From contig CAYOBW010000267.1 in assembly GCA_964402115.1 (NCBI GenBank), positions 1 through 10,180 on the forward strand: a DNA stretch of 10,180 bases, in the 5' to 3' direction. The translations under genes were made by a program, and so were the position numbers. This DNA is from CAYOBW01 sp964402115. Lineage in GTDB: Bacteria > Verrucomicrobiota > Kiritimatiellia > UBA8416 > CAYOBW01. Shown piece by piece: positions 1 through 6,778 of the stretch; the first letter of the stretch is position 1, and each line of letters begins with the position of its first letter. Below the pieces are notes generated by a model that was not told the DNA's origin, did not search any database, and worked only from the letters and a program-made list of their open reading frames with translations.

Positions 1-84
1 GCCCGTTCACCGCGCGCCACATCCCGCATCCGAAAGAGCCCCCGGCACGGCGGCTATCCGCAGCTCCAATCCGAGGACGAGGAC
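1..84 (+). repeat. Direct repeat, copy 1 (left of PIN module)
   Basis: The first 84 bases match 1022-1105 at a constant offset of 1021. The first 27 bases are identical and 73 of 84 positions agree overall (about 87%, counted by eye). The copy begins inside what in copy 2 is the right half of a palindrome, so the repeat very probably extends left of the window. It ends in a GAGGACGAGGAC tract. Together the two copies bracket the PIN toxin-like module. No coding function is seen. Confidence 0.85.
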
Positions 85-98
85 GATGGGCAACGCCA

Positions 99-368
99 CT
101 ACTCCCCCCTCTTCGCCCTTGTCGCATTCATCCGTCCCGCCGCGTCCTCTTCGCCGGCGCCATACCCCGTGGCCGCTTCGGCGACGTGCGCAACCGGAGC
201 ACCCGCGCAACCACCGACCAGGAAACCCAGCCGTCGCGCGGCTTCCGCGGAGTCCTGCAGGCGCTTGCGTAGCGCTGCACCGATCTCCAGATCGGCCACA
301 TCCCGCGCGCAAGCTGCCTTCCATTCGCGCACCTCGCGGAGCGCTCTCGGTTCGTCGTTCTCATTCAT
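99..368 (-). CDS. Small partner of PIN protein, candidate antitoxin
   Basis: This is an 89-residue protein beginning at the ATG at 368-366 and ending at TAG 101-99. Its start overlaps the end of the PIN gene by 8 bases, so the two are very probably translationally coupled. Residues 1-49 are charged and helix-friendly: the start MNENDEPRALREVREW is followed by a Lys/Arg/Glu-rich stretch through ALRKRLQDSAEAARRLGF. Small proteins of this look often sit directly after PIN-domain toxins in bacterial genomes, which makes an antitoxin role plausible but unproven. Residues 50-89 are Gly/Ala-rich and look unstructured, so the conserved part may end near residue 50. I see no DNA-binding ribbon-helix-helix or AbrB motif of the kind usual in VapB antitoxins. 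The toxin-first gene order is the reverse of typical vapBC. Confidence 0.6.
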   Translation of the reverse strand: MNENDEPRALREVREWKAACARDVADLEIGAALRKRLQDSAEAARRLGFLVGGCAGAPVAHVAEAATGYGAGEEDAAGRMNATRAKRGE

Positions 369-846
369 CGCCCACCGCCTCTTCCGGCGAAACGATCCGC
401 AACGGGTAAACGTACCCGCAACTCTCGTTCACGGCCATAATGCGCCGCTCACGATTGACGTTCGCCAAATGCCTGAAGTTCCAGCTCGCCAAAACGTCAA
501 CAGCGTGCACGGTGCACAGGGCGACATGCAGCGCGTCGTCAAGCTGCCCCGCCGGGATGGCTCCATGCTCCATATAGGCGCGCGCCAACAGCTCGATCTC
601 GTCCTCCGGCTCCGCCGGTAGCATGAACAGACCACGCTCGGCGATTGCTGTCACAAGCACGGTGCGCCTCCGGTCATCACGGGTTCGCGCAATCTCATCG
701 ACAACCACCTGCGAGATGAACAAGGGTATCGCCATCCGTTTCGCGCGAGCGAAGAAAGCCCTTGTCGCGGCCATCTTCTCCGGCGCGTCATCCGCAAAGA
801 GGAAGTTGATCACAGACGTGTCCAGATAGACGCGCAACTTCTTCAT
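361..846 (-). CDS. PIN-domain protein, probable ribonuclease toxin
   Basis: This 161-residue protein starts at the ATG at 846-844. It has the PIN fold pattern: a first strand with the metal-binding Asp in YLDTSVINFLF (Asp9), an Ile-Ser-x-x-Val-x-x-Glu segment with Glu51 (SQVVVDEIAR), and a helix with LDDALHVAL (Asp103/Asp104). The last segment is LASWNFRHLAN (residues 119-129), where Trp-Asn takes the place of the fourth acidic residue, as in many PIN subfamilies. PIN proteins are Mg/Mn-dependent RNA endonucleases, and small free-standing ones are usually toxins of VapC-like toxin-antitoxin pairs. The small overlapping downstream gene would be its partner. No strong ribosome binding site is visible before the ATG. 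The substrate RNA cannot be told from sequence, and a solitary housekeeping nuclease remains possible. Confidence 0.85.
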   Translation of the reverse strand: MKKLRVYLDTSVINFLFADDAPEKMAATRAFFARAKRMAIPLFISQVVVDEIARTRDDRRRTVLVTAIAERGLFMLPAEPEDEIELLARAYMEHGAIPAGQLDDALHVALCTVHAVDVLASWNFRHLANVNRERRIMAVNESCGYVYPLRIVSPEEAVGDE

Positions 847-983
847 GCATGTACCCCGTGCGGTCGGCCCGTCAACCCCAAGTCACTCAGACGCATCATG
901 ATGCATATCCTTCATTGTTCCGCCATACCCATCTTTCCCCGCATCTGCGCATCCCCCCGGCCAGACGAGGCTGCCCCGTCGAG

Positions 984-1029
984 GAACGGCCTGAAGGCCG
1001 TTCTACGTGGAACGAGCTTCAGCCCGTTC
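984..1029. repeat. Tandem pair of short palindromes
   Basis: Two 20-base palindromes sit 6 bases apart. The first (984-1003) reads GAACGGCCTGAAGGCCGTTC, with a perfect 9-base stem around the centre. The second (1010-1029) reads GAACGAGCTTCAGCCCGTTC, with one mismatched stem pair. They share the GAACG...CGTTC ends and differ in the middle, as REP-like intergenic elements do. The second palindrome overlaps the start of direct-repeat copy 2. A role as a dispersed REP/BIME-type element, or as a transcript end for the minus-strand side, is possible. Confidence 0.75.
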
Positions 1030-1105
1030 ACCGCGCGCCACATCCCGCCCCTGGCAGAGCCCCCGGCACAGCGGCTATATGCATCTCCAACCCGTGGACG
1101 AGGAC
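1022..1105 (+). repeat. Direct repeat, copy 2 (right of PIN module)
   Basis: This matches positions 1-84 in the same orientation: 27 identical bases, then scattered substitutions, and again a terminal GTGGACGAGGAC against GAGGACGAGGAC. There are no insertions or deletions between the copies. It lies about 175 bases upstream of the PIN gene start, while copy 1 lies just past the end of the partner gene. The two copies could have let the segment between them be deleted, duplicated or moved by homologous recombination. Confidence 0.85.
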
Positions 1106-1297
1106 CGCTTGGTCAGGCACATAGCACGTACCTCCAGAAATCCAGCGCCCACGCGCACTGCTTTCGCACTACGGTGAGCAGACCCTGCCAGAAATTTCGG
1201 TTACGGTCAAAGCGAAACCGGCGCTACCCGGCGCCTAACGGCCGAAGACGAGACGCGGGGAAGGCGCACTACTGCGGACGGGGCGGGCTGCGACCTT

Positions 1298-1330
1298 TCT
1301 CGTCCTCGTCCTCGTCGTCGTCGTCCTCGA
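1298..1330. repeat. Simple tract, CTCGTC/CGTCCT-rich
   Basis: An interrupted trinucleotide/hexanucleotide tract made of TCG, TCC and CTC units, read GAGGAC/GACGAC on the other strand. It is the reverse-oriented counterpart of 1479-1507 and resembles the short GAGGACGAGGAC ends of the two direct repeats. It lies in non-coding sequence, where it produces artificial poly-Ser or Asp/Glu reading frames. Confidence 0.7.
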
Positions 1331-1478
1331 TCCCATAGGGCGCCCGGTCTTCCCTCACCTCAGCCGGCGCAGAGAACCGAGCCACCCGTTTCGAGAGCAT
1401 GGAAACGACACGAACCAGCAGCATCCCCTGCGCAATCCGTTGTGTTGATGCGACATGACGGTTCCTCCCCTTTCCGAT

Positions 1479-1507
1479 TCGAGGACGAGGAGGACGACGA
1501 GGACGAG
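1479..1507. repeat. Simple tract, GAGGAC/GACGAG-rich
   Basis: A purine-strand tract of GAGGAC, GAGGAG and GACGAG units in inverted orientation to 1298-1330. The pair could fold into a long, loosely paired stem around the 150 bases between them. No function is evident, and slipped-strand expansion is the simplest origin. Confidence 0.65.
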
Positions 1508-1690
1508 TGCGGGCGGGGTCGGTCGGCATTGGGATCCCGACTCACGTGGGGCCGAAATCCGTTCGGCCCGGCGGGTGTGAGGACGACGCGGCAGGCGCGG
1601 GCGAGAACCGAGAATGGGCGCAACGGATTAGCGTTCTACGCGGCGCCCGGCGCTTGGTTGCACACAAGCCGCGTGGTAATGCTTCAGGGG

Positions 1691-1767
1691 CATAACGGCG
1701 GGGGACCGCCGTCTCCACGCCTCGTCGCCTGCCCACGCCATGGAGACGGCCGTCCCCGGCCGTTATG
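1691..1767. repeat. Large imperfect inverted repeat (hairpin)
   Basis: The 27-base arm 1691-1717 pairs with 1741-1767 at 25 of 27 positions, leaving a 23-base loop. The arm starts CATAACGGC and ends CCGTCTCCA, and its partner starts TGGAGACGG and ends GCCGTTATG. A further short match (GCTTCAG at 1681-1687 with CTGAAGC at 1791-1797) could extend the structure. There is no T-tract, so it is more like a REP-type dispersed palindrome than an intrinsic terminator. It lies about 50 bases before the promoter candidate of the next gene. Confidence 0.75.
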
Positions 1768-1821
1768 GGCCATGGAAGCCCCCTGTGTCACTGAAGCCTG
1801 ACGCCGCGGGCCCGAATCGCG

Positions 1822-1850
1822 TTGACCCCGCCCGCCGGGCGCGGTAGCGT
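1822..1850 (+). promoter_or_regulatory. Candidate sigma-70 promoter for the DUF4412-like gene
   Basis: A TTGACC -35 hexamer (5 of 6 consensus bases) at 1822-1827 is followed by a 17-base spacer and TAGCGT at 1845-1850. The latter keeps the key T, A and final T of a -10 hexamer. Transcription would begin near 1857, giving a leader of about 56 bases that carries the AAAGGAAG ribosome binding site of the gene at 1913. The spacing and position are good, but the -10 is GC-rich, so the call is moderate. Confidence 0.5.
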
Positions 1851-1912
1851 ACGTCCTGTCAGTCGACGCAGGAACGTCAGCAGCGGAGTCAGAAAATCAA
1901 AGGAAGAATCCT

Positions 1913-2791
1913 ATGAGCAGTCGTTTCTTGGTGTTTACAGCGGGTTTGGTGTGCGCCGCCGGCGTGGCGCGGGCGGGCTTTGTCTACACGGCGGAGACGA
2001 AAGTCGACGCCAAGGCGCGCGGCGAGCAGGCCGGCAGCATGACCGTCACGGGCATGGTGGACGGCGATAAGGCGCGGATCGAGATCAAGCAGAGCGGCAA
2101 CCCGCTGATGGGGGCCGGCTCGTACATGCTCACGAAGGACGGCGGCACCACGGTCTACCTGGTCAACCCGGAGAAGAAGACGTACATGCTCTGGGACATC
2201 GAGAAGCTGTTCGGCGCCGCCGGGGGCGCGATGCAGATGATGAAGGGCATGATGCAGATGCAGATCTCCGACCCGAAGGTCGAGAAGCTCACCGACGAGG
2301 ACGGCCCGAAGATCCAGGGCTACCCCACGCGCCACTACCGCTTCAGGACCACCTACGCGATGGAAATGACCGTGATGGGCATGAAGAACAGCACCAGCAG
2401 CCTGATCGAGGAGGAGGTCTGGTCCTCCACGAAACTCGCGGACAAGGGCTTCAACGTCTGGACCAGCAAGCAGACGCTCAAGACCGGCGACGAGCAGGTG
2501 GACGCCCTGATCAAGGCGCAGATGGACAAGGCGCAGGGCTTCCCCCTGCGGCGCGTCATGGTCAACACGACGACCGACGGCAAAGGCCGCGAGACGGTCT
2601 CGACAACCATCACGGAAGTCACCGCCCTGGAGAGCAAGAGCGTCTCCGCGGACAAGTTCGAACTGCCGGCGGACTACAAGGAAGAGAAGATGGACGCGCC
2701 CGCGGAAAGCGCTGGCGGGCAGGAGGGCGCGGGCCAGGCCCCGGCGCTACCGGCTTTCCTGAAGGGCTTCGCGCCAAAACCGCGCAAGTAG
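1913..2791 (+). CDS. Exported DUF4412-like protein
   Basis: This is a complete 292-residue protein. The ATG is preceded at good spacing by AAAGGAAG (1899-1906). Residues 1-21 are a Sec signal peptide with an Ala-x-Ala site (ARA|GF), so the mature protein is periplasmic or outside. The body has alternating beta-strand-like segments: ARIEIKQSG (54-62), YMLTKDGGTTVYLVNPEKKTY (71-91) and GYPTRHYRF (136-144). This arrangement of a readout of the last stored value, then a GYPTRHY-type motif, is what I associate with DUF4412-type proteins, whose function is unknown. Residues 107-116 hold six methionines (AMQMMKGMMQMQ), which might bind metal or be hydrophobic packing. The tail 260-292 is Pro/Ala/Gly-rich. 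It stands alone, convergent with the channel gene across the gap. No enzymatic motif is seen. Confidence 0.75.
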   Translation: MSSRFLVFTAGLVCAAGVARAGFVYTAETKVDAKARGEQAGSMTVTGMVDGDKARIEIKQSGNPLMGAGSYMLTKDGGTTVYLVNPEKKTYMLWDIEKLFGAAGGAMQMMKGMMQMQISDPKVEKLTDEDGPKIQGYPTRHYRFRTTYAMEMTVMGMKNSTSSLIEEEVWSSTKLADKGFNVWTSKQTLKTGDEQVDALIKAQMDKAQGFPLRRVMVNTTTDGKGRETVSTTITEVTALESKSVSADKFELPADYKEEKMDAPAESAGGQEGAGQAPALPAFLKGFAPKPRK

Positions 2792-2792
2792 G

Positions 2793-2892
2793 NNNNNNNN
2801 NNNNNNNNNNNNNNNNNNNNNNNNNNNNNNNNNNNNNNNNNNNNNNNNNNNNNNNNNNNNNNNNNNNNNNNNNNNNNNNNNNNNNNNNNNNN
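2793..2892. other. Assembly gap of 100 N
   Basis: Exactly 100 unknown bases, a conventional length for a scaffold gap of unknown size. It starts right after the stop of the DUF4412-like gene and swallows the 3' end of the channel gene. Reading frames drawn across it are artefacts. The convergent intergenic position suggests that a repeat or strong hairpin broke the assembly, which is an inference. Confidence 0.97.
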
Positions 2893-4391
2893 CGGATCCT
2901 CTGCAGAACCTGGCCGACCGCCGAGGCGTCCACCGGCTTCAGGGCGCCTCCGCCCGTCGCGACGTCCAGCGTGGTCTGGCGGGCCTGATTCCGGCGCGCA
3001 AGCACGGCGGCCAACTTCTCCGCGAGCAGGGCGTCGCTCTCCAGCAACGAAGCCAGGTTCTGTTTGGCCACGACCAGCACGGTGCTGTCCTCCGCGGCCG
3101 TGACCGTGGCGGTACGCCGTTCCCCGGTCAGCAGGGACATTTCGCCGAAGAACTGGCCGGTCGCGAGGTGCGCCACGTCCCGCTGCTGTCCCGCGGCATC
3201 GGTCACGCTAACGCGAACCTGGCCGCGCTTGATCAGGTAGAAGCTGTCGCCTTCCGTGCCCTGGCGCACGAGCACCTCGCCCGCGGCGAAGACCTGCTCC
3301 TCCGCGTGCGCGGCGAGGTCGTCCACCTCCGGCGCGCTCAGCGTGGCGAACAACTCCGTCGCCGTGAGGATGCGCGCGTTCTCCGCGCGCCGCTCCGCCG
3401 CGGCGTGGGCCTCGTCCGCCGGCGACAGCGTACGCAGGCGGACGTCGCGAATGGGGAACGGGAGGCTGATCCCGGCCCGGCGGAAGTGGTACCAGACGAG
3501 ATCCTGCACGCGGCTGGCGATCGGATCGAGATCCCTGAAATCCGCGATGTAGAACTTCACCGTGTACTGCACGGCGGAATCGCCGTAGCCCGACAGGAAG
3601 ACCGAGGGCGGCGGCTCGGCGAGGACCTCGGGCACGGCGCGCAACACGCCCTGCAGCGTGGCCCGCACGAGGTTCGGCGGCGCGTCGTACGCAGCCCCCA
3701 CGGCGAGCGTGAGCGCGTGGGTCGAGGTCGGCCGCGAGTAGTTCAGGATCGCCTCGCGGGCGATGGTCGCGTTCGGGATCAGGATGTAGTCGTTGGCCTT
3801 GGTCCAGAGCCGCGTGGCCCGCCAGGTCATGTCCGCCACGCGGCCCGTGTGACCGCCCACGCACACCCAGTCGCCAATCTCGAACGGCCGCTCGGTGTTC
3901 AACGCCAGGCCGGCAATCAGGTTGCCCAGCGTGTCCTGCGTCGCGTTGCCGACGATGTAGCCGACCACCAGCGACGACATCGCGAGCACGTTGAGATTCA
4001 CGGACGGGAAGAAGACGTGGATGACCAGGACGGCGGCCCCGACGATCGCCAGGCCGCGGCCGATATCGCGCAGCACGACGGGCACGGCCCGCTGCGTGCG
4101 GCGGGGAATCACGACGCCGAAGACGATTTCATCGAGCACGCCGAGCAGCGCCCAGAGCGCGAAGAAGACCATGCCGGCCCCCGCCCCGCTCTTGAGCACG
4201 GGGTTCACGACCTCCAGGGGCGCGCCCATGAACAGCCGCACGGACAGGCAAAGCAGCGTCAGGTTGAGCGCCACCTTGATCCGCTGCAGCAGTCGGACCC
4301 GCCGCAACGCCAGCTGCACGAAGGTCAGCCCCGCGTACAACGCCGCCGCCTCCAAACCGCCCAACGCCAGGCTCTCCCATCCCATACCCAC
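2893..4391 (-). CDS. MscS-type channel with C-terminal cNMP-binding domain (3' partial)
   Basis: 499 residues are visible. The next codon begins CG, so it is Arg, and the rest is lost in the gap. Hydrophobic segments lie at about 5-28, 36-56, 69-95 and 107-129. Then comes the MscS pore helix and beta domain (about 133-215), with NVLAMSSLVVGYIVGNATQDTLGNLIAGL, RPFEIGDWV, GRVADMTWRATRL and ILIPNATI. The MscS C-terminal alpha/beta region follows to about 320 (PFPIRDVRLR). Residues 345-450 form a cNMP-binding domain whose phosphate cassette is FGEMSLLTGERRTATV (415-430), with Glu417 and Arg426. The family gates small solutes under membrane tension, and the fused domain suggests control by cAMP or a related nucleotide. 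Related proteins end soon after an RIR motif, so few residues should be missing. Start is GTG at 4391 or ATG at 4385; the AAAGGG upstream fits either. It runs opposite to the TPR operon. Confidence 0.9.
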
Positions 4392-4464
4392 CCATCCCTT
4401 TCGCGCACGGCGGGCCTCCCCGCCACCAGCGATCTGCCTGCTGGCGCTTTTCGGCGCCCGCCAA

Positions 4465-4536
4465 GCAGCGGGTTCGTAGCCCCCGCTGTACGTTCCGCCG
4501 GTTTCCGGCGTACAGCAGGCGCTACGAGCCTGCTGC
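4465..4536. repeat. REP-like palindrome A
   Basis: Two 28-base arms (4465-4492 and 4509-4536) pair at 24 of 28 positions. The 16-base centre itself contains CGCCGG-TTT-CCGGCG, a perfect 6-base inner stem overlapping the right arm. The arms read GCAGCGGGTTCGTAGC... on the left and ...GCTACGAGCCTGCTGC on the right. The right arm from 4510 to 4535 is the exact reverse complement of 6780-6805 in element B. This repeated structure in a non-coding spacer is the mark of a dispersed REP/BIME-like element. Confidence 0.85.
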
Positions 4537-4629
4537 CTTGGCCATCAAGCGAATCGCGACCCGGCCACAAAACGGCGGGGATTATTACCCGGCCGCGTCG
4601 GCGTTGTCAGCAACAACCACAATAGGGGC

Positions 4630-4658
4630 TTCCGATGCGGCAAGCTTTGTGGTATAGA
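4630..4658 (+). promoter_or_regulatory. Weak promoter candidate for the TPR-CvpA operon
   Basis: TTCCGA at 4630-4635 (3 of 6 with TTGACA), a 17-base spacer, then TATAGA at 4653-4658 (4 of 6 with TATAAT). The start would be near 4665, about 56 bases before the ATG. The only support is that it lies in the one AT-rich patch of the spacer and has proper spacing. Other alignments nearby are about as good, so treat this as tentative. Confidence 0.25.
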
Positions 4659-4720
4659 CTCCTGAATTCTTTTTCGGCATAAGATGGGGCATTCCCGCGA
4701 CGACGACGGGTGATCGGCAC

Positions 4721-6151
4721 ATGGAGATGAGACGCGTGAGAGGGCTGGCGGGGTTGGGGGCAGCGGCGGCGGGTCTGCTGCTGGCGGCCGGCTGCGCGGA
4801 TTCCGCCGACCGGCGCCTGAACGCCGGCATGGAGGCGATGAGGCGCGGCGACATGCCGGCGGCCGCGCGCCACCTGCAAGCCGCCGCCCCGCGGCTGCGC
4901 GCCAATGCCGCCGCGCACGCGAACCTGGGCGTGGTCTACTGGCGACTGGGCAAGCTGGAACTGGCCGTCGACTCCCTCCGCGTGGCCGCCGATTTGAGCG
5001 AGGCGGATCCCCGGCCGCTGGAGTATCTCGTCCAGTTGCTCAGCGAACAGAAGCGCAACGCGGAAGCCAAGCAGGCCTTCGACGAGTTCGTGCATCGGTT
5101 TGCGAAGCCCACCCCGCGTGCGCTCGTCGCCATGGGCCTGACCGAGCACCGTGCCGGCAATCTGGACCAGGCCATCGCCCTGCACCAGCAGGCCCTGGTC
5201 CAGGCGCCCGACTACCCGCCCGCCCTCTACAACCTCGGCTGCCTGTGCCGCGACGCGCCGGGGCTCCGCGACCAGGCCGCCGAATACCTCGAGCGCTTCC
5301 TGACCGTGGCGCCGGCCGACCCCCATGTGCCGCGCGCCCGCAAGTACCTGGCCAGCCTCAGCCCCGGCGGTGGCCGCAGCGAATCCGGTGGCGGCGGGCT
5401 CACGCCCGCCCCCCAGGTCTTCAAACCAAGCCCGGCCGACCCGCTCGTCGCCGCCGCGCGGGCCGCGACCGACCGCGAGGTCTACGACGAGGCGCTGCTC
5501 CAGTACAAGGAAGCTATGCGCCGCGACCCGCAGGCCCCGAACCCGCTCTGGGAACTCGCGCAGCTCTACGAGACGAAGCTCAAGGATCCGTCGCGCGCCC
5601 AGGCCGCGTATGCCGATTTCGCGACCCGCTTCCCCTCGGACCCGCGGGCGTACCGCCGGCTGGCGAGCCCGGACGCGCGGCGCGAGCTGCAGGGCGCGCG
5701 GAACGAATTCAAGGCCGGCGAAGCCTGCTACGCCGCCAACGACCTCAACGGGGCGATCGATCACTTCTCCCGCGCTCTGGAGCTCGACAACCGTTTCGCC
5801 GGCGCCTCGTACAACCTGGCCATGGCGTGGCGCGCCAAGGGCCAGCCGCTCCGCGCCATCGAGGAGCTGACCTACACGCTGGCCACCAGCCCCGAGATGG
5901 TCGAGGCGTATTACATGACCGGCGTCATCTACCGCAAGCTCCAGGCCCCACAGAAGGCCGTGGAGTATCTCGAGGCCGCCCTGCGCCGCAAGCGGGACCA
6001 CGCCTGGTCACACCTCTACCTCGGCTACGCCTTCCAGGACCAGGGGCTCCACGCGCAGGCCCGCCCCCACTTCGAGCGGTTCGCGGAACTCGCACCGGGA
6101 GACCCCGCGGCCCAGAAACTGAAGGATTGGCTGAAGCAGACTGCGCGCTGA
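4721..6151 (+). CDS. TPR-repeat lipoprotein
   Basis: This 476-residue protein begins with a lipoprotein signal: MEMRRVRGLAGLG, a hydrophobic stretch, then the lipobox LAAGC with Cys25 as the lipidation site. It is therefore membrane-anchored, facing the periplasm. The rest is tetratricopeptide helices in two blocks. The first block, about 30-212, includes HANLGVVYWRLGKLELAVDSLRVA, RALVAMGLTEHRAGNLDQAIALHQQAL and ALYNLGCLCRD. A Gly/Ser/Pro linker follows at about 213-240, then a second block at about 243-470 with AIDHFSRALELDNRFAGASYNLAMAWRAKGQ and EAYYMTGVIYRKLQAPQKAVEYL. TPRs bind protein partners; no enzymatic domain is present. A GTG at 4736 is a plausible alternative start, because GGAG at 4723-4726 is spaced well for it and the lipobox would be kept. 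The CvpA-like gene follows 34 bases on, suggesting an envelope complex of unknown purpose. Confidence 0.88.
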   Translation: MEMRRVRGLAGLGAAAAGLLLAAGCADSADRRLNAGMEAMRRGDMPAAARHLQAAAPRLRANAAAHANLGVVYWRLGKLELAVDSLRVAADLSEADPRPLEYLVQLLSEQKRNAEAKQAFDEFVHRFAKPTPRALVAMGLTEHRAGNLDQAIALHQQALVQAPDYPPALYNLGCLCRDAPGLRDQAAEYLERFLTVAPADPHVPRARKYLASLSPGGGRSESGGGGLTPAPQVFKPSPADPLVAAARAATDREVYDEALLQYKEAMRRDPQAPNPLWELAQLYETKLKDPSRAQAAYADFATRFPSDPRAYRRLASPDARRELQGARNEFKAGEACYAANDLNGAIDHFSRALELDNRFAGASYNLAMAWRAKGQPLRAIEELTYTLATSPEMVEAYYMTGVIYRKLQAPQKAVEYLEAALRRKRDHAWSHLYLGYAFQDQGLHAQARPHFERFAELAPGDPAAQKLKDWLKQTAR

Positions 6152-6185
6152 GCGAGCGCGCGACACCCCACGGCCGGAGCCGGAC

Positions 6186-6746
6186 ATGGATTCAATGAGT
6201 CTCACAACCGTGGACATGGCGGTGCTGGCGGCGGTGGCCCTGTCGGGCTTGATCGGCTTCTACCGCGGCCTTGCCAGCGAGCTGCACTGGCTCGTCGCCG
6301 TCGGCGGGGGCTGGTTCCTGGCGCTGCGCACGGGGGACACGGTCGCCGCATGGCTGGGCCGCTACGTGTCGCTGGCGCCCGACACCACGCGGGCGACGGC
6401 ATACCTGCTGGTCGGCACGGTCGTCCTGGCGGCCGTCCTGATCACGCACCGGCTGCTGGGCAAAGCCGTCCAGGTCGTCGTCGAACCCCGCCTCAGCCGC
6501 TACGGCGGGCTGGCGGCGGGGATCCTGAAGGGCGTGTTCGCCGCCGCCTTCGTGGTCGCGGTGGCGGATCGGCTGCCCAGCGCAACGGCGCAGGCCGCTT
6601 TCGCGCCGCCCTCCGTCGTCGGGCCGGCCCTGCGCACGCTGCAACGCCTCGCGGGCGGCGACACCCTGCCGCCGGCGTACGCGCCTCCCGTGCCGGCGCA
6701 ACCGGCGGAGACCCTCGCGCCCGAGGCCGCGGACACGACCCAGTGA
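6186..6746 (+). CDS. CvpA-family inner-membrane protein
   Basis: This 186-residue protein starts at the ATG at 6186, with GGAG at 6176-6179 six bases before it. Four hydrophobic segments fit the CvpA fold: about 8-26 (DMAVLAAVALSGLIGFYRG), 33-48, 70-88 and 108-127. The family signature is seen in the first segment ending GFYRGL and the last beginning RYGGLAAGILKGVF, which follows a polar loop. CvpA was named for colicin V production in E. coli; the general role of the family in the envelope is not settled. The last 40 residues are Pro/Ala-rich and probably disordered. It sits 34 bases after the TPR lipoprotein gene with its own ribosome binding site, so the two are likely one operon. It ends 32 bases before palindrome B, which could define the 3' end of the transcript. 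Confidence 0.8.
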   Translation: MDSMSLTTVDMAVLAAVALSGLIGFYRGLASELHWLVAVGGGWFLALRTGDTVAAWLGRYVSLAPDTTRATAYLLVGTVVLAAVLITHRLLGKAVQVVVEPRLSRYGGLAAGILKGVFAAAFVVAVADRLPSATAQAAFAPPSVVGPALRTLQRLAGGDTLPPAYAPPVPAQPAETLAPEAADTTQ

Positions 6747-6778
6747 TTCTCAGTATGGCGCCGAATGGGCAGAGTCGA

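Larger units (their letters stand above)
847..1821. other. Gene-poor, repeat-rich intergenic region
   Basis: No convincing gene is seen in this stretch of nearly 1 kb. The open frames that exist are driven by the simple tracts (poly-Ser or Asp/Glu runs) and by high GC, and have no domain-like sequence or ribosome binding site. The region holds paired palindromes (984-1029), copy 2 of the direct repeat (1022-1105), two GAGGAC-type tracts in opposite orientation (1298-1330, 1479-1507) and a long imperfect hairpin (1691-1767). It looks like a landing zone for repeats rather than a decayed gene, although remnants too eroded to recognise cannot be excluded. Confidence 0.6.
4392..4720. other. Divergent intergenic region between channel and TPR genes
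   Basis: These 329 bases lie between two divergent genes and hold no convincing gene. The proximal part near the channel gene is GC-rich and carries a REP-like palindrome (4465-4536). From about 4640 to 4690 the sequence turns AT-rich (AAGCTTTGTGG, GAATTCTTTTT), where the start of the TPR operon transcript would be expected. No clear promoter for the channel gene was found on the minus strand. Confidence 0.6.

Noticed and set aside
848..875. Promoter candidate for the PIN gene on the minus strand (TTGACG, 16-base spacer, TACATG)
   Set aside because: The predicted start would fall just past the ATG at 846-844, so the transcript would lack the start codon.
1..1105. CRISPR array or insertion sequence from the repeats
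   Set aside because: There are only two direct copies about 1 kb apart, with no regularly spaced repeats, no transposase gene and no terminal inverted repeats around a transposase-sized frame.
898..1338. Open frame of 146 codons on the plus strand, ending in poly-Ser
   Set aside because: It runs through the palindromes, the direct repeat and the simple tract, has no ribosome binding site, and shows no domain-like sequence.
2619..2792. Continuation of the channel reading frame through the N run on the minus strand
   Set aside because: The translated N run carries no information, and the sequence beyond it is the antisense of the DUF4412-like gene with a low-complexity Pro/Arg-rich translation.
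3168..4625. Long plus-strand frame of 485 codons opposite the channel gene
   Set aside because: It is a GC-rich shadow of the channel gene, rich in Arg/His/Gln with no fold signature; the minus strand has clear MscS and cNMP domains.
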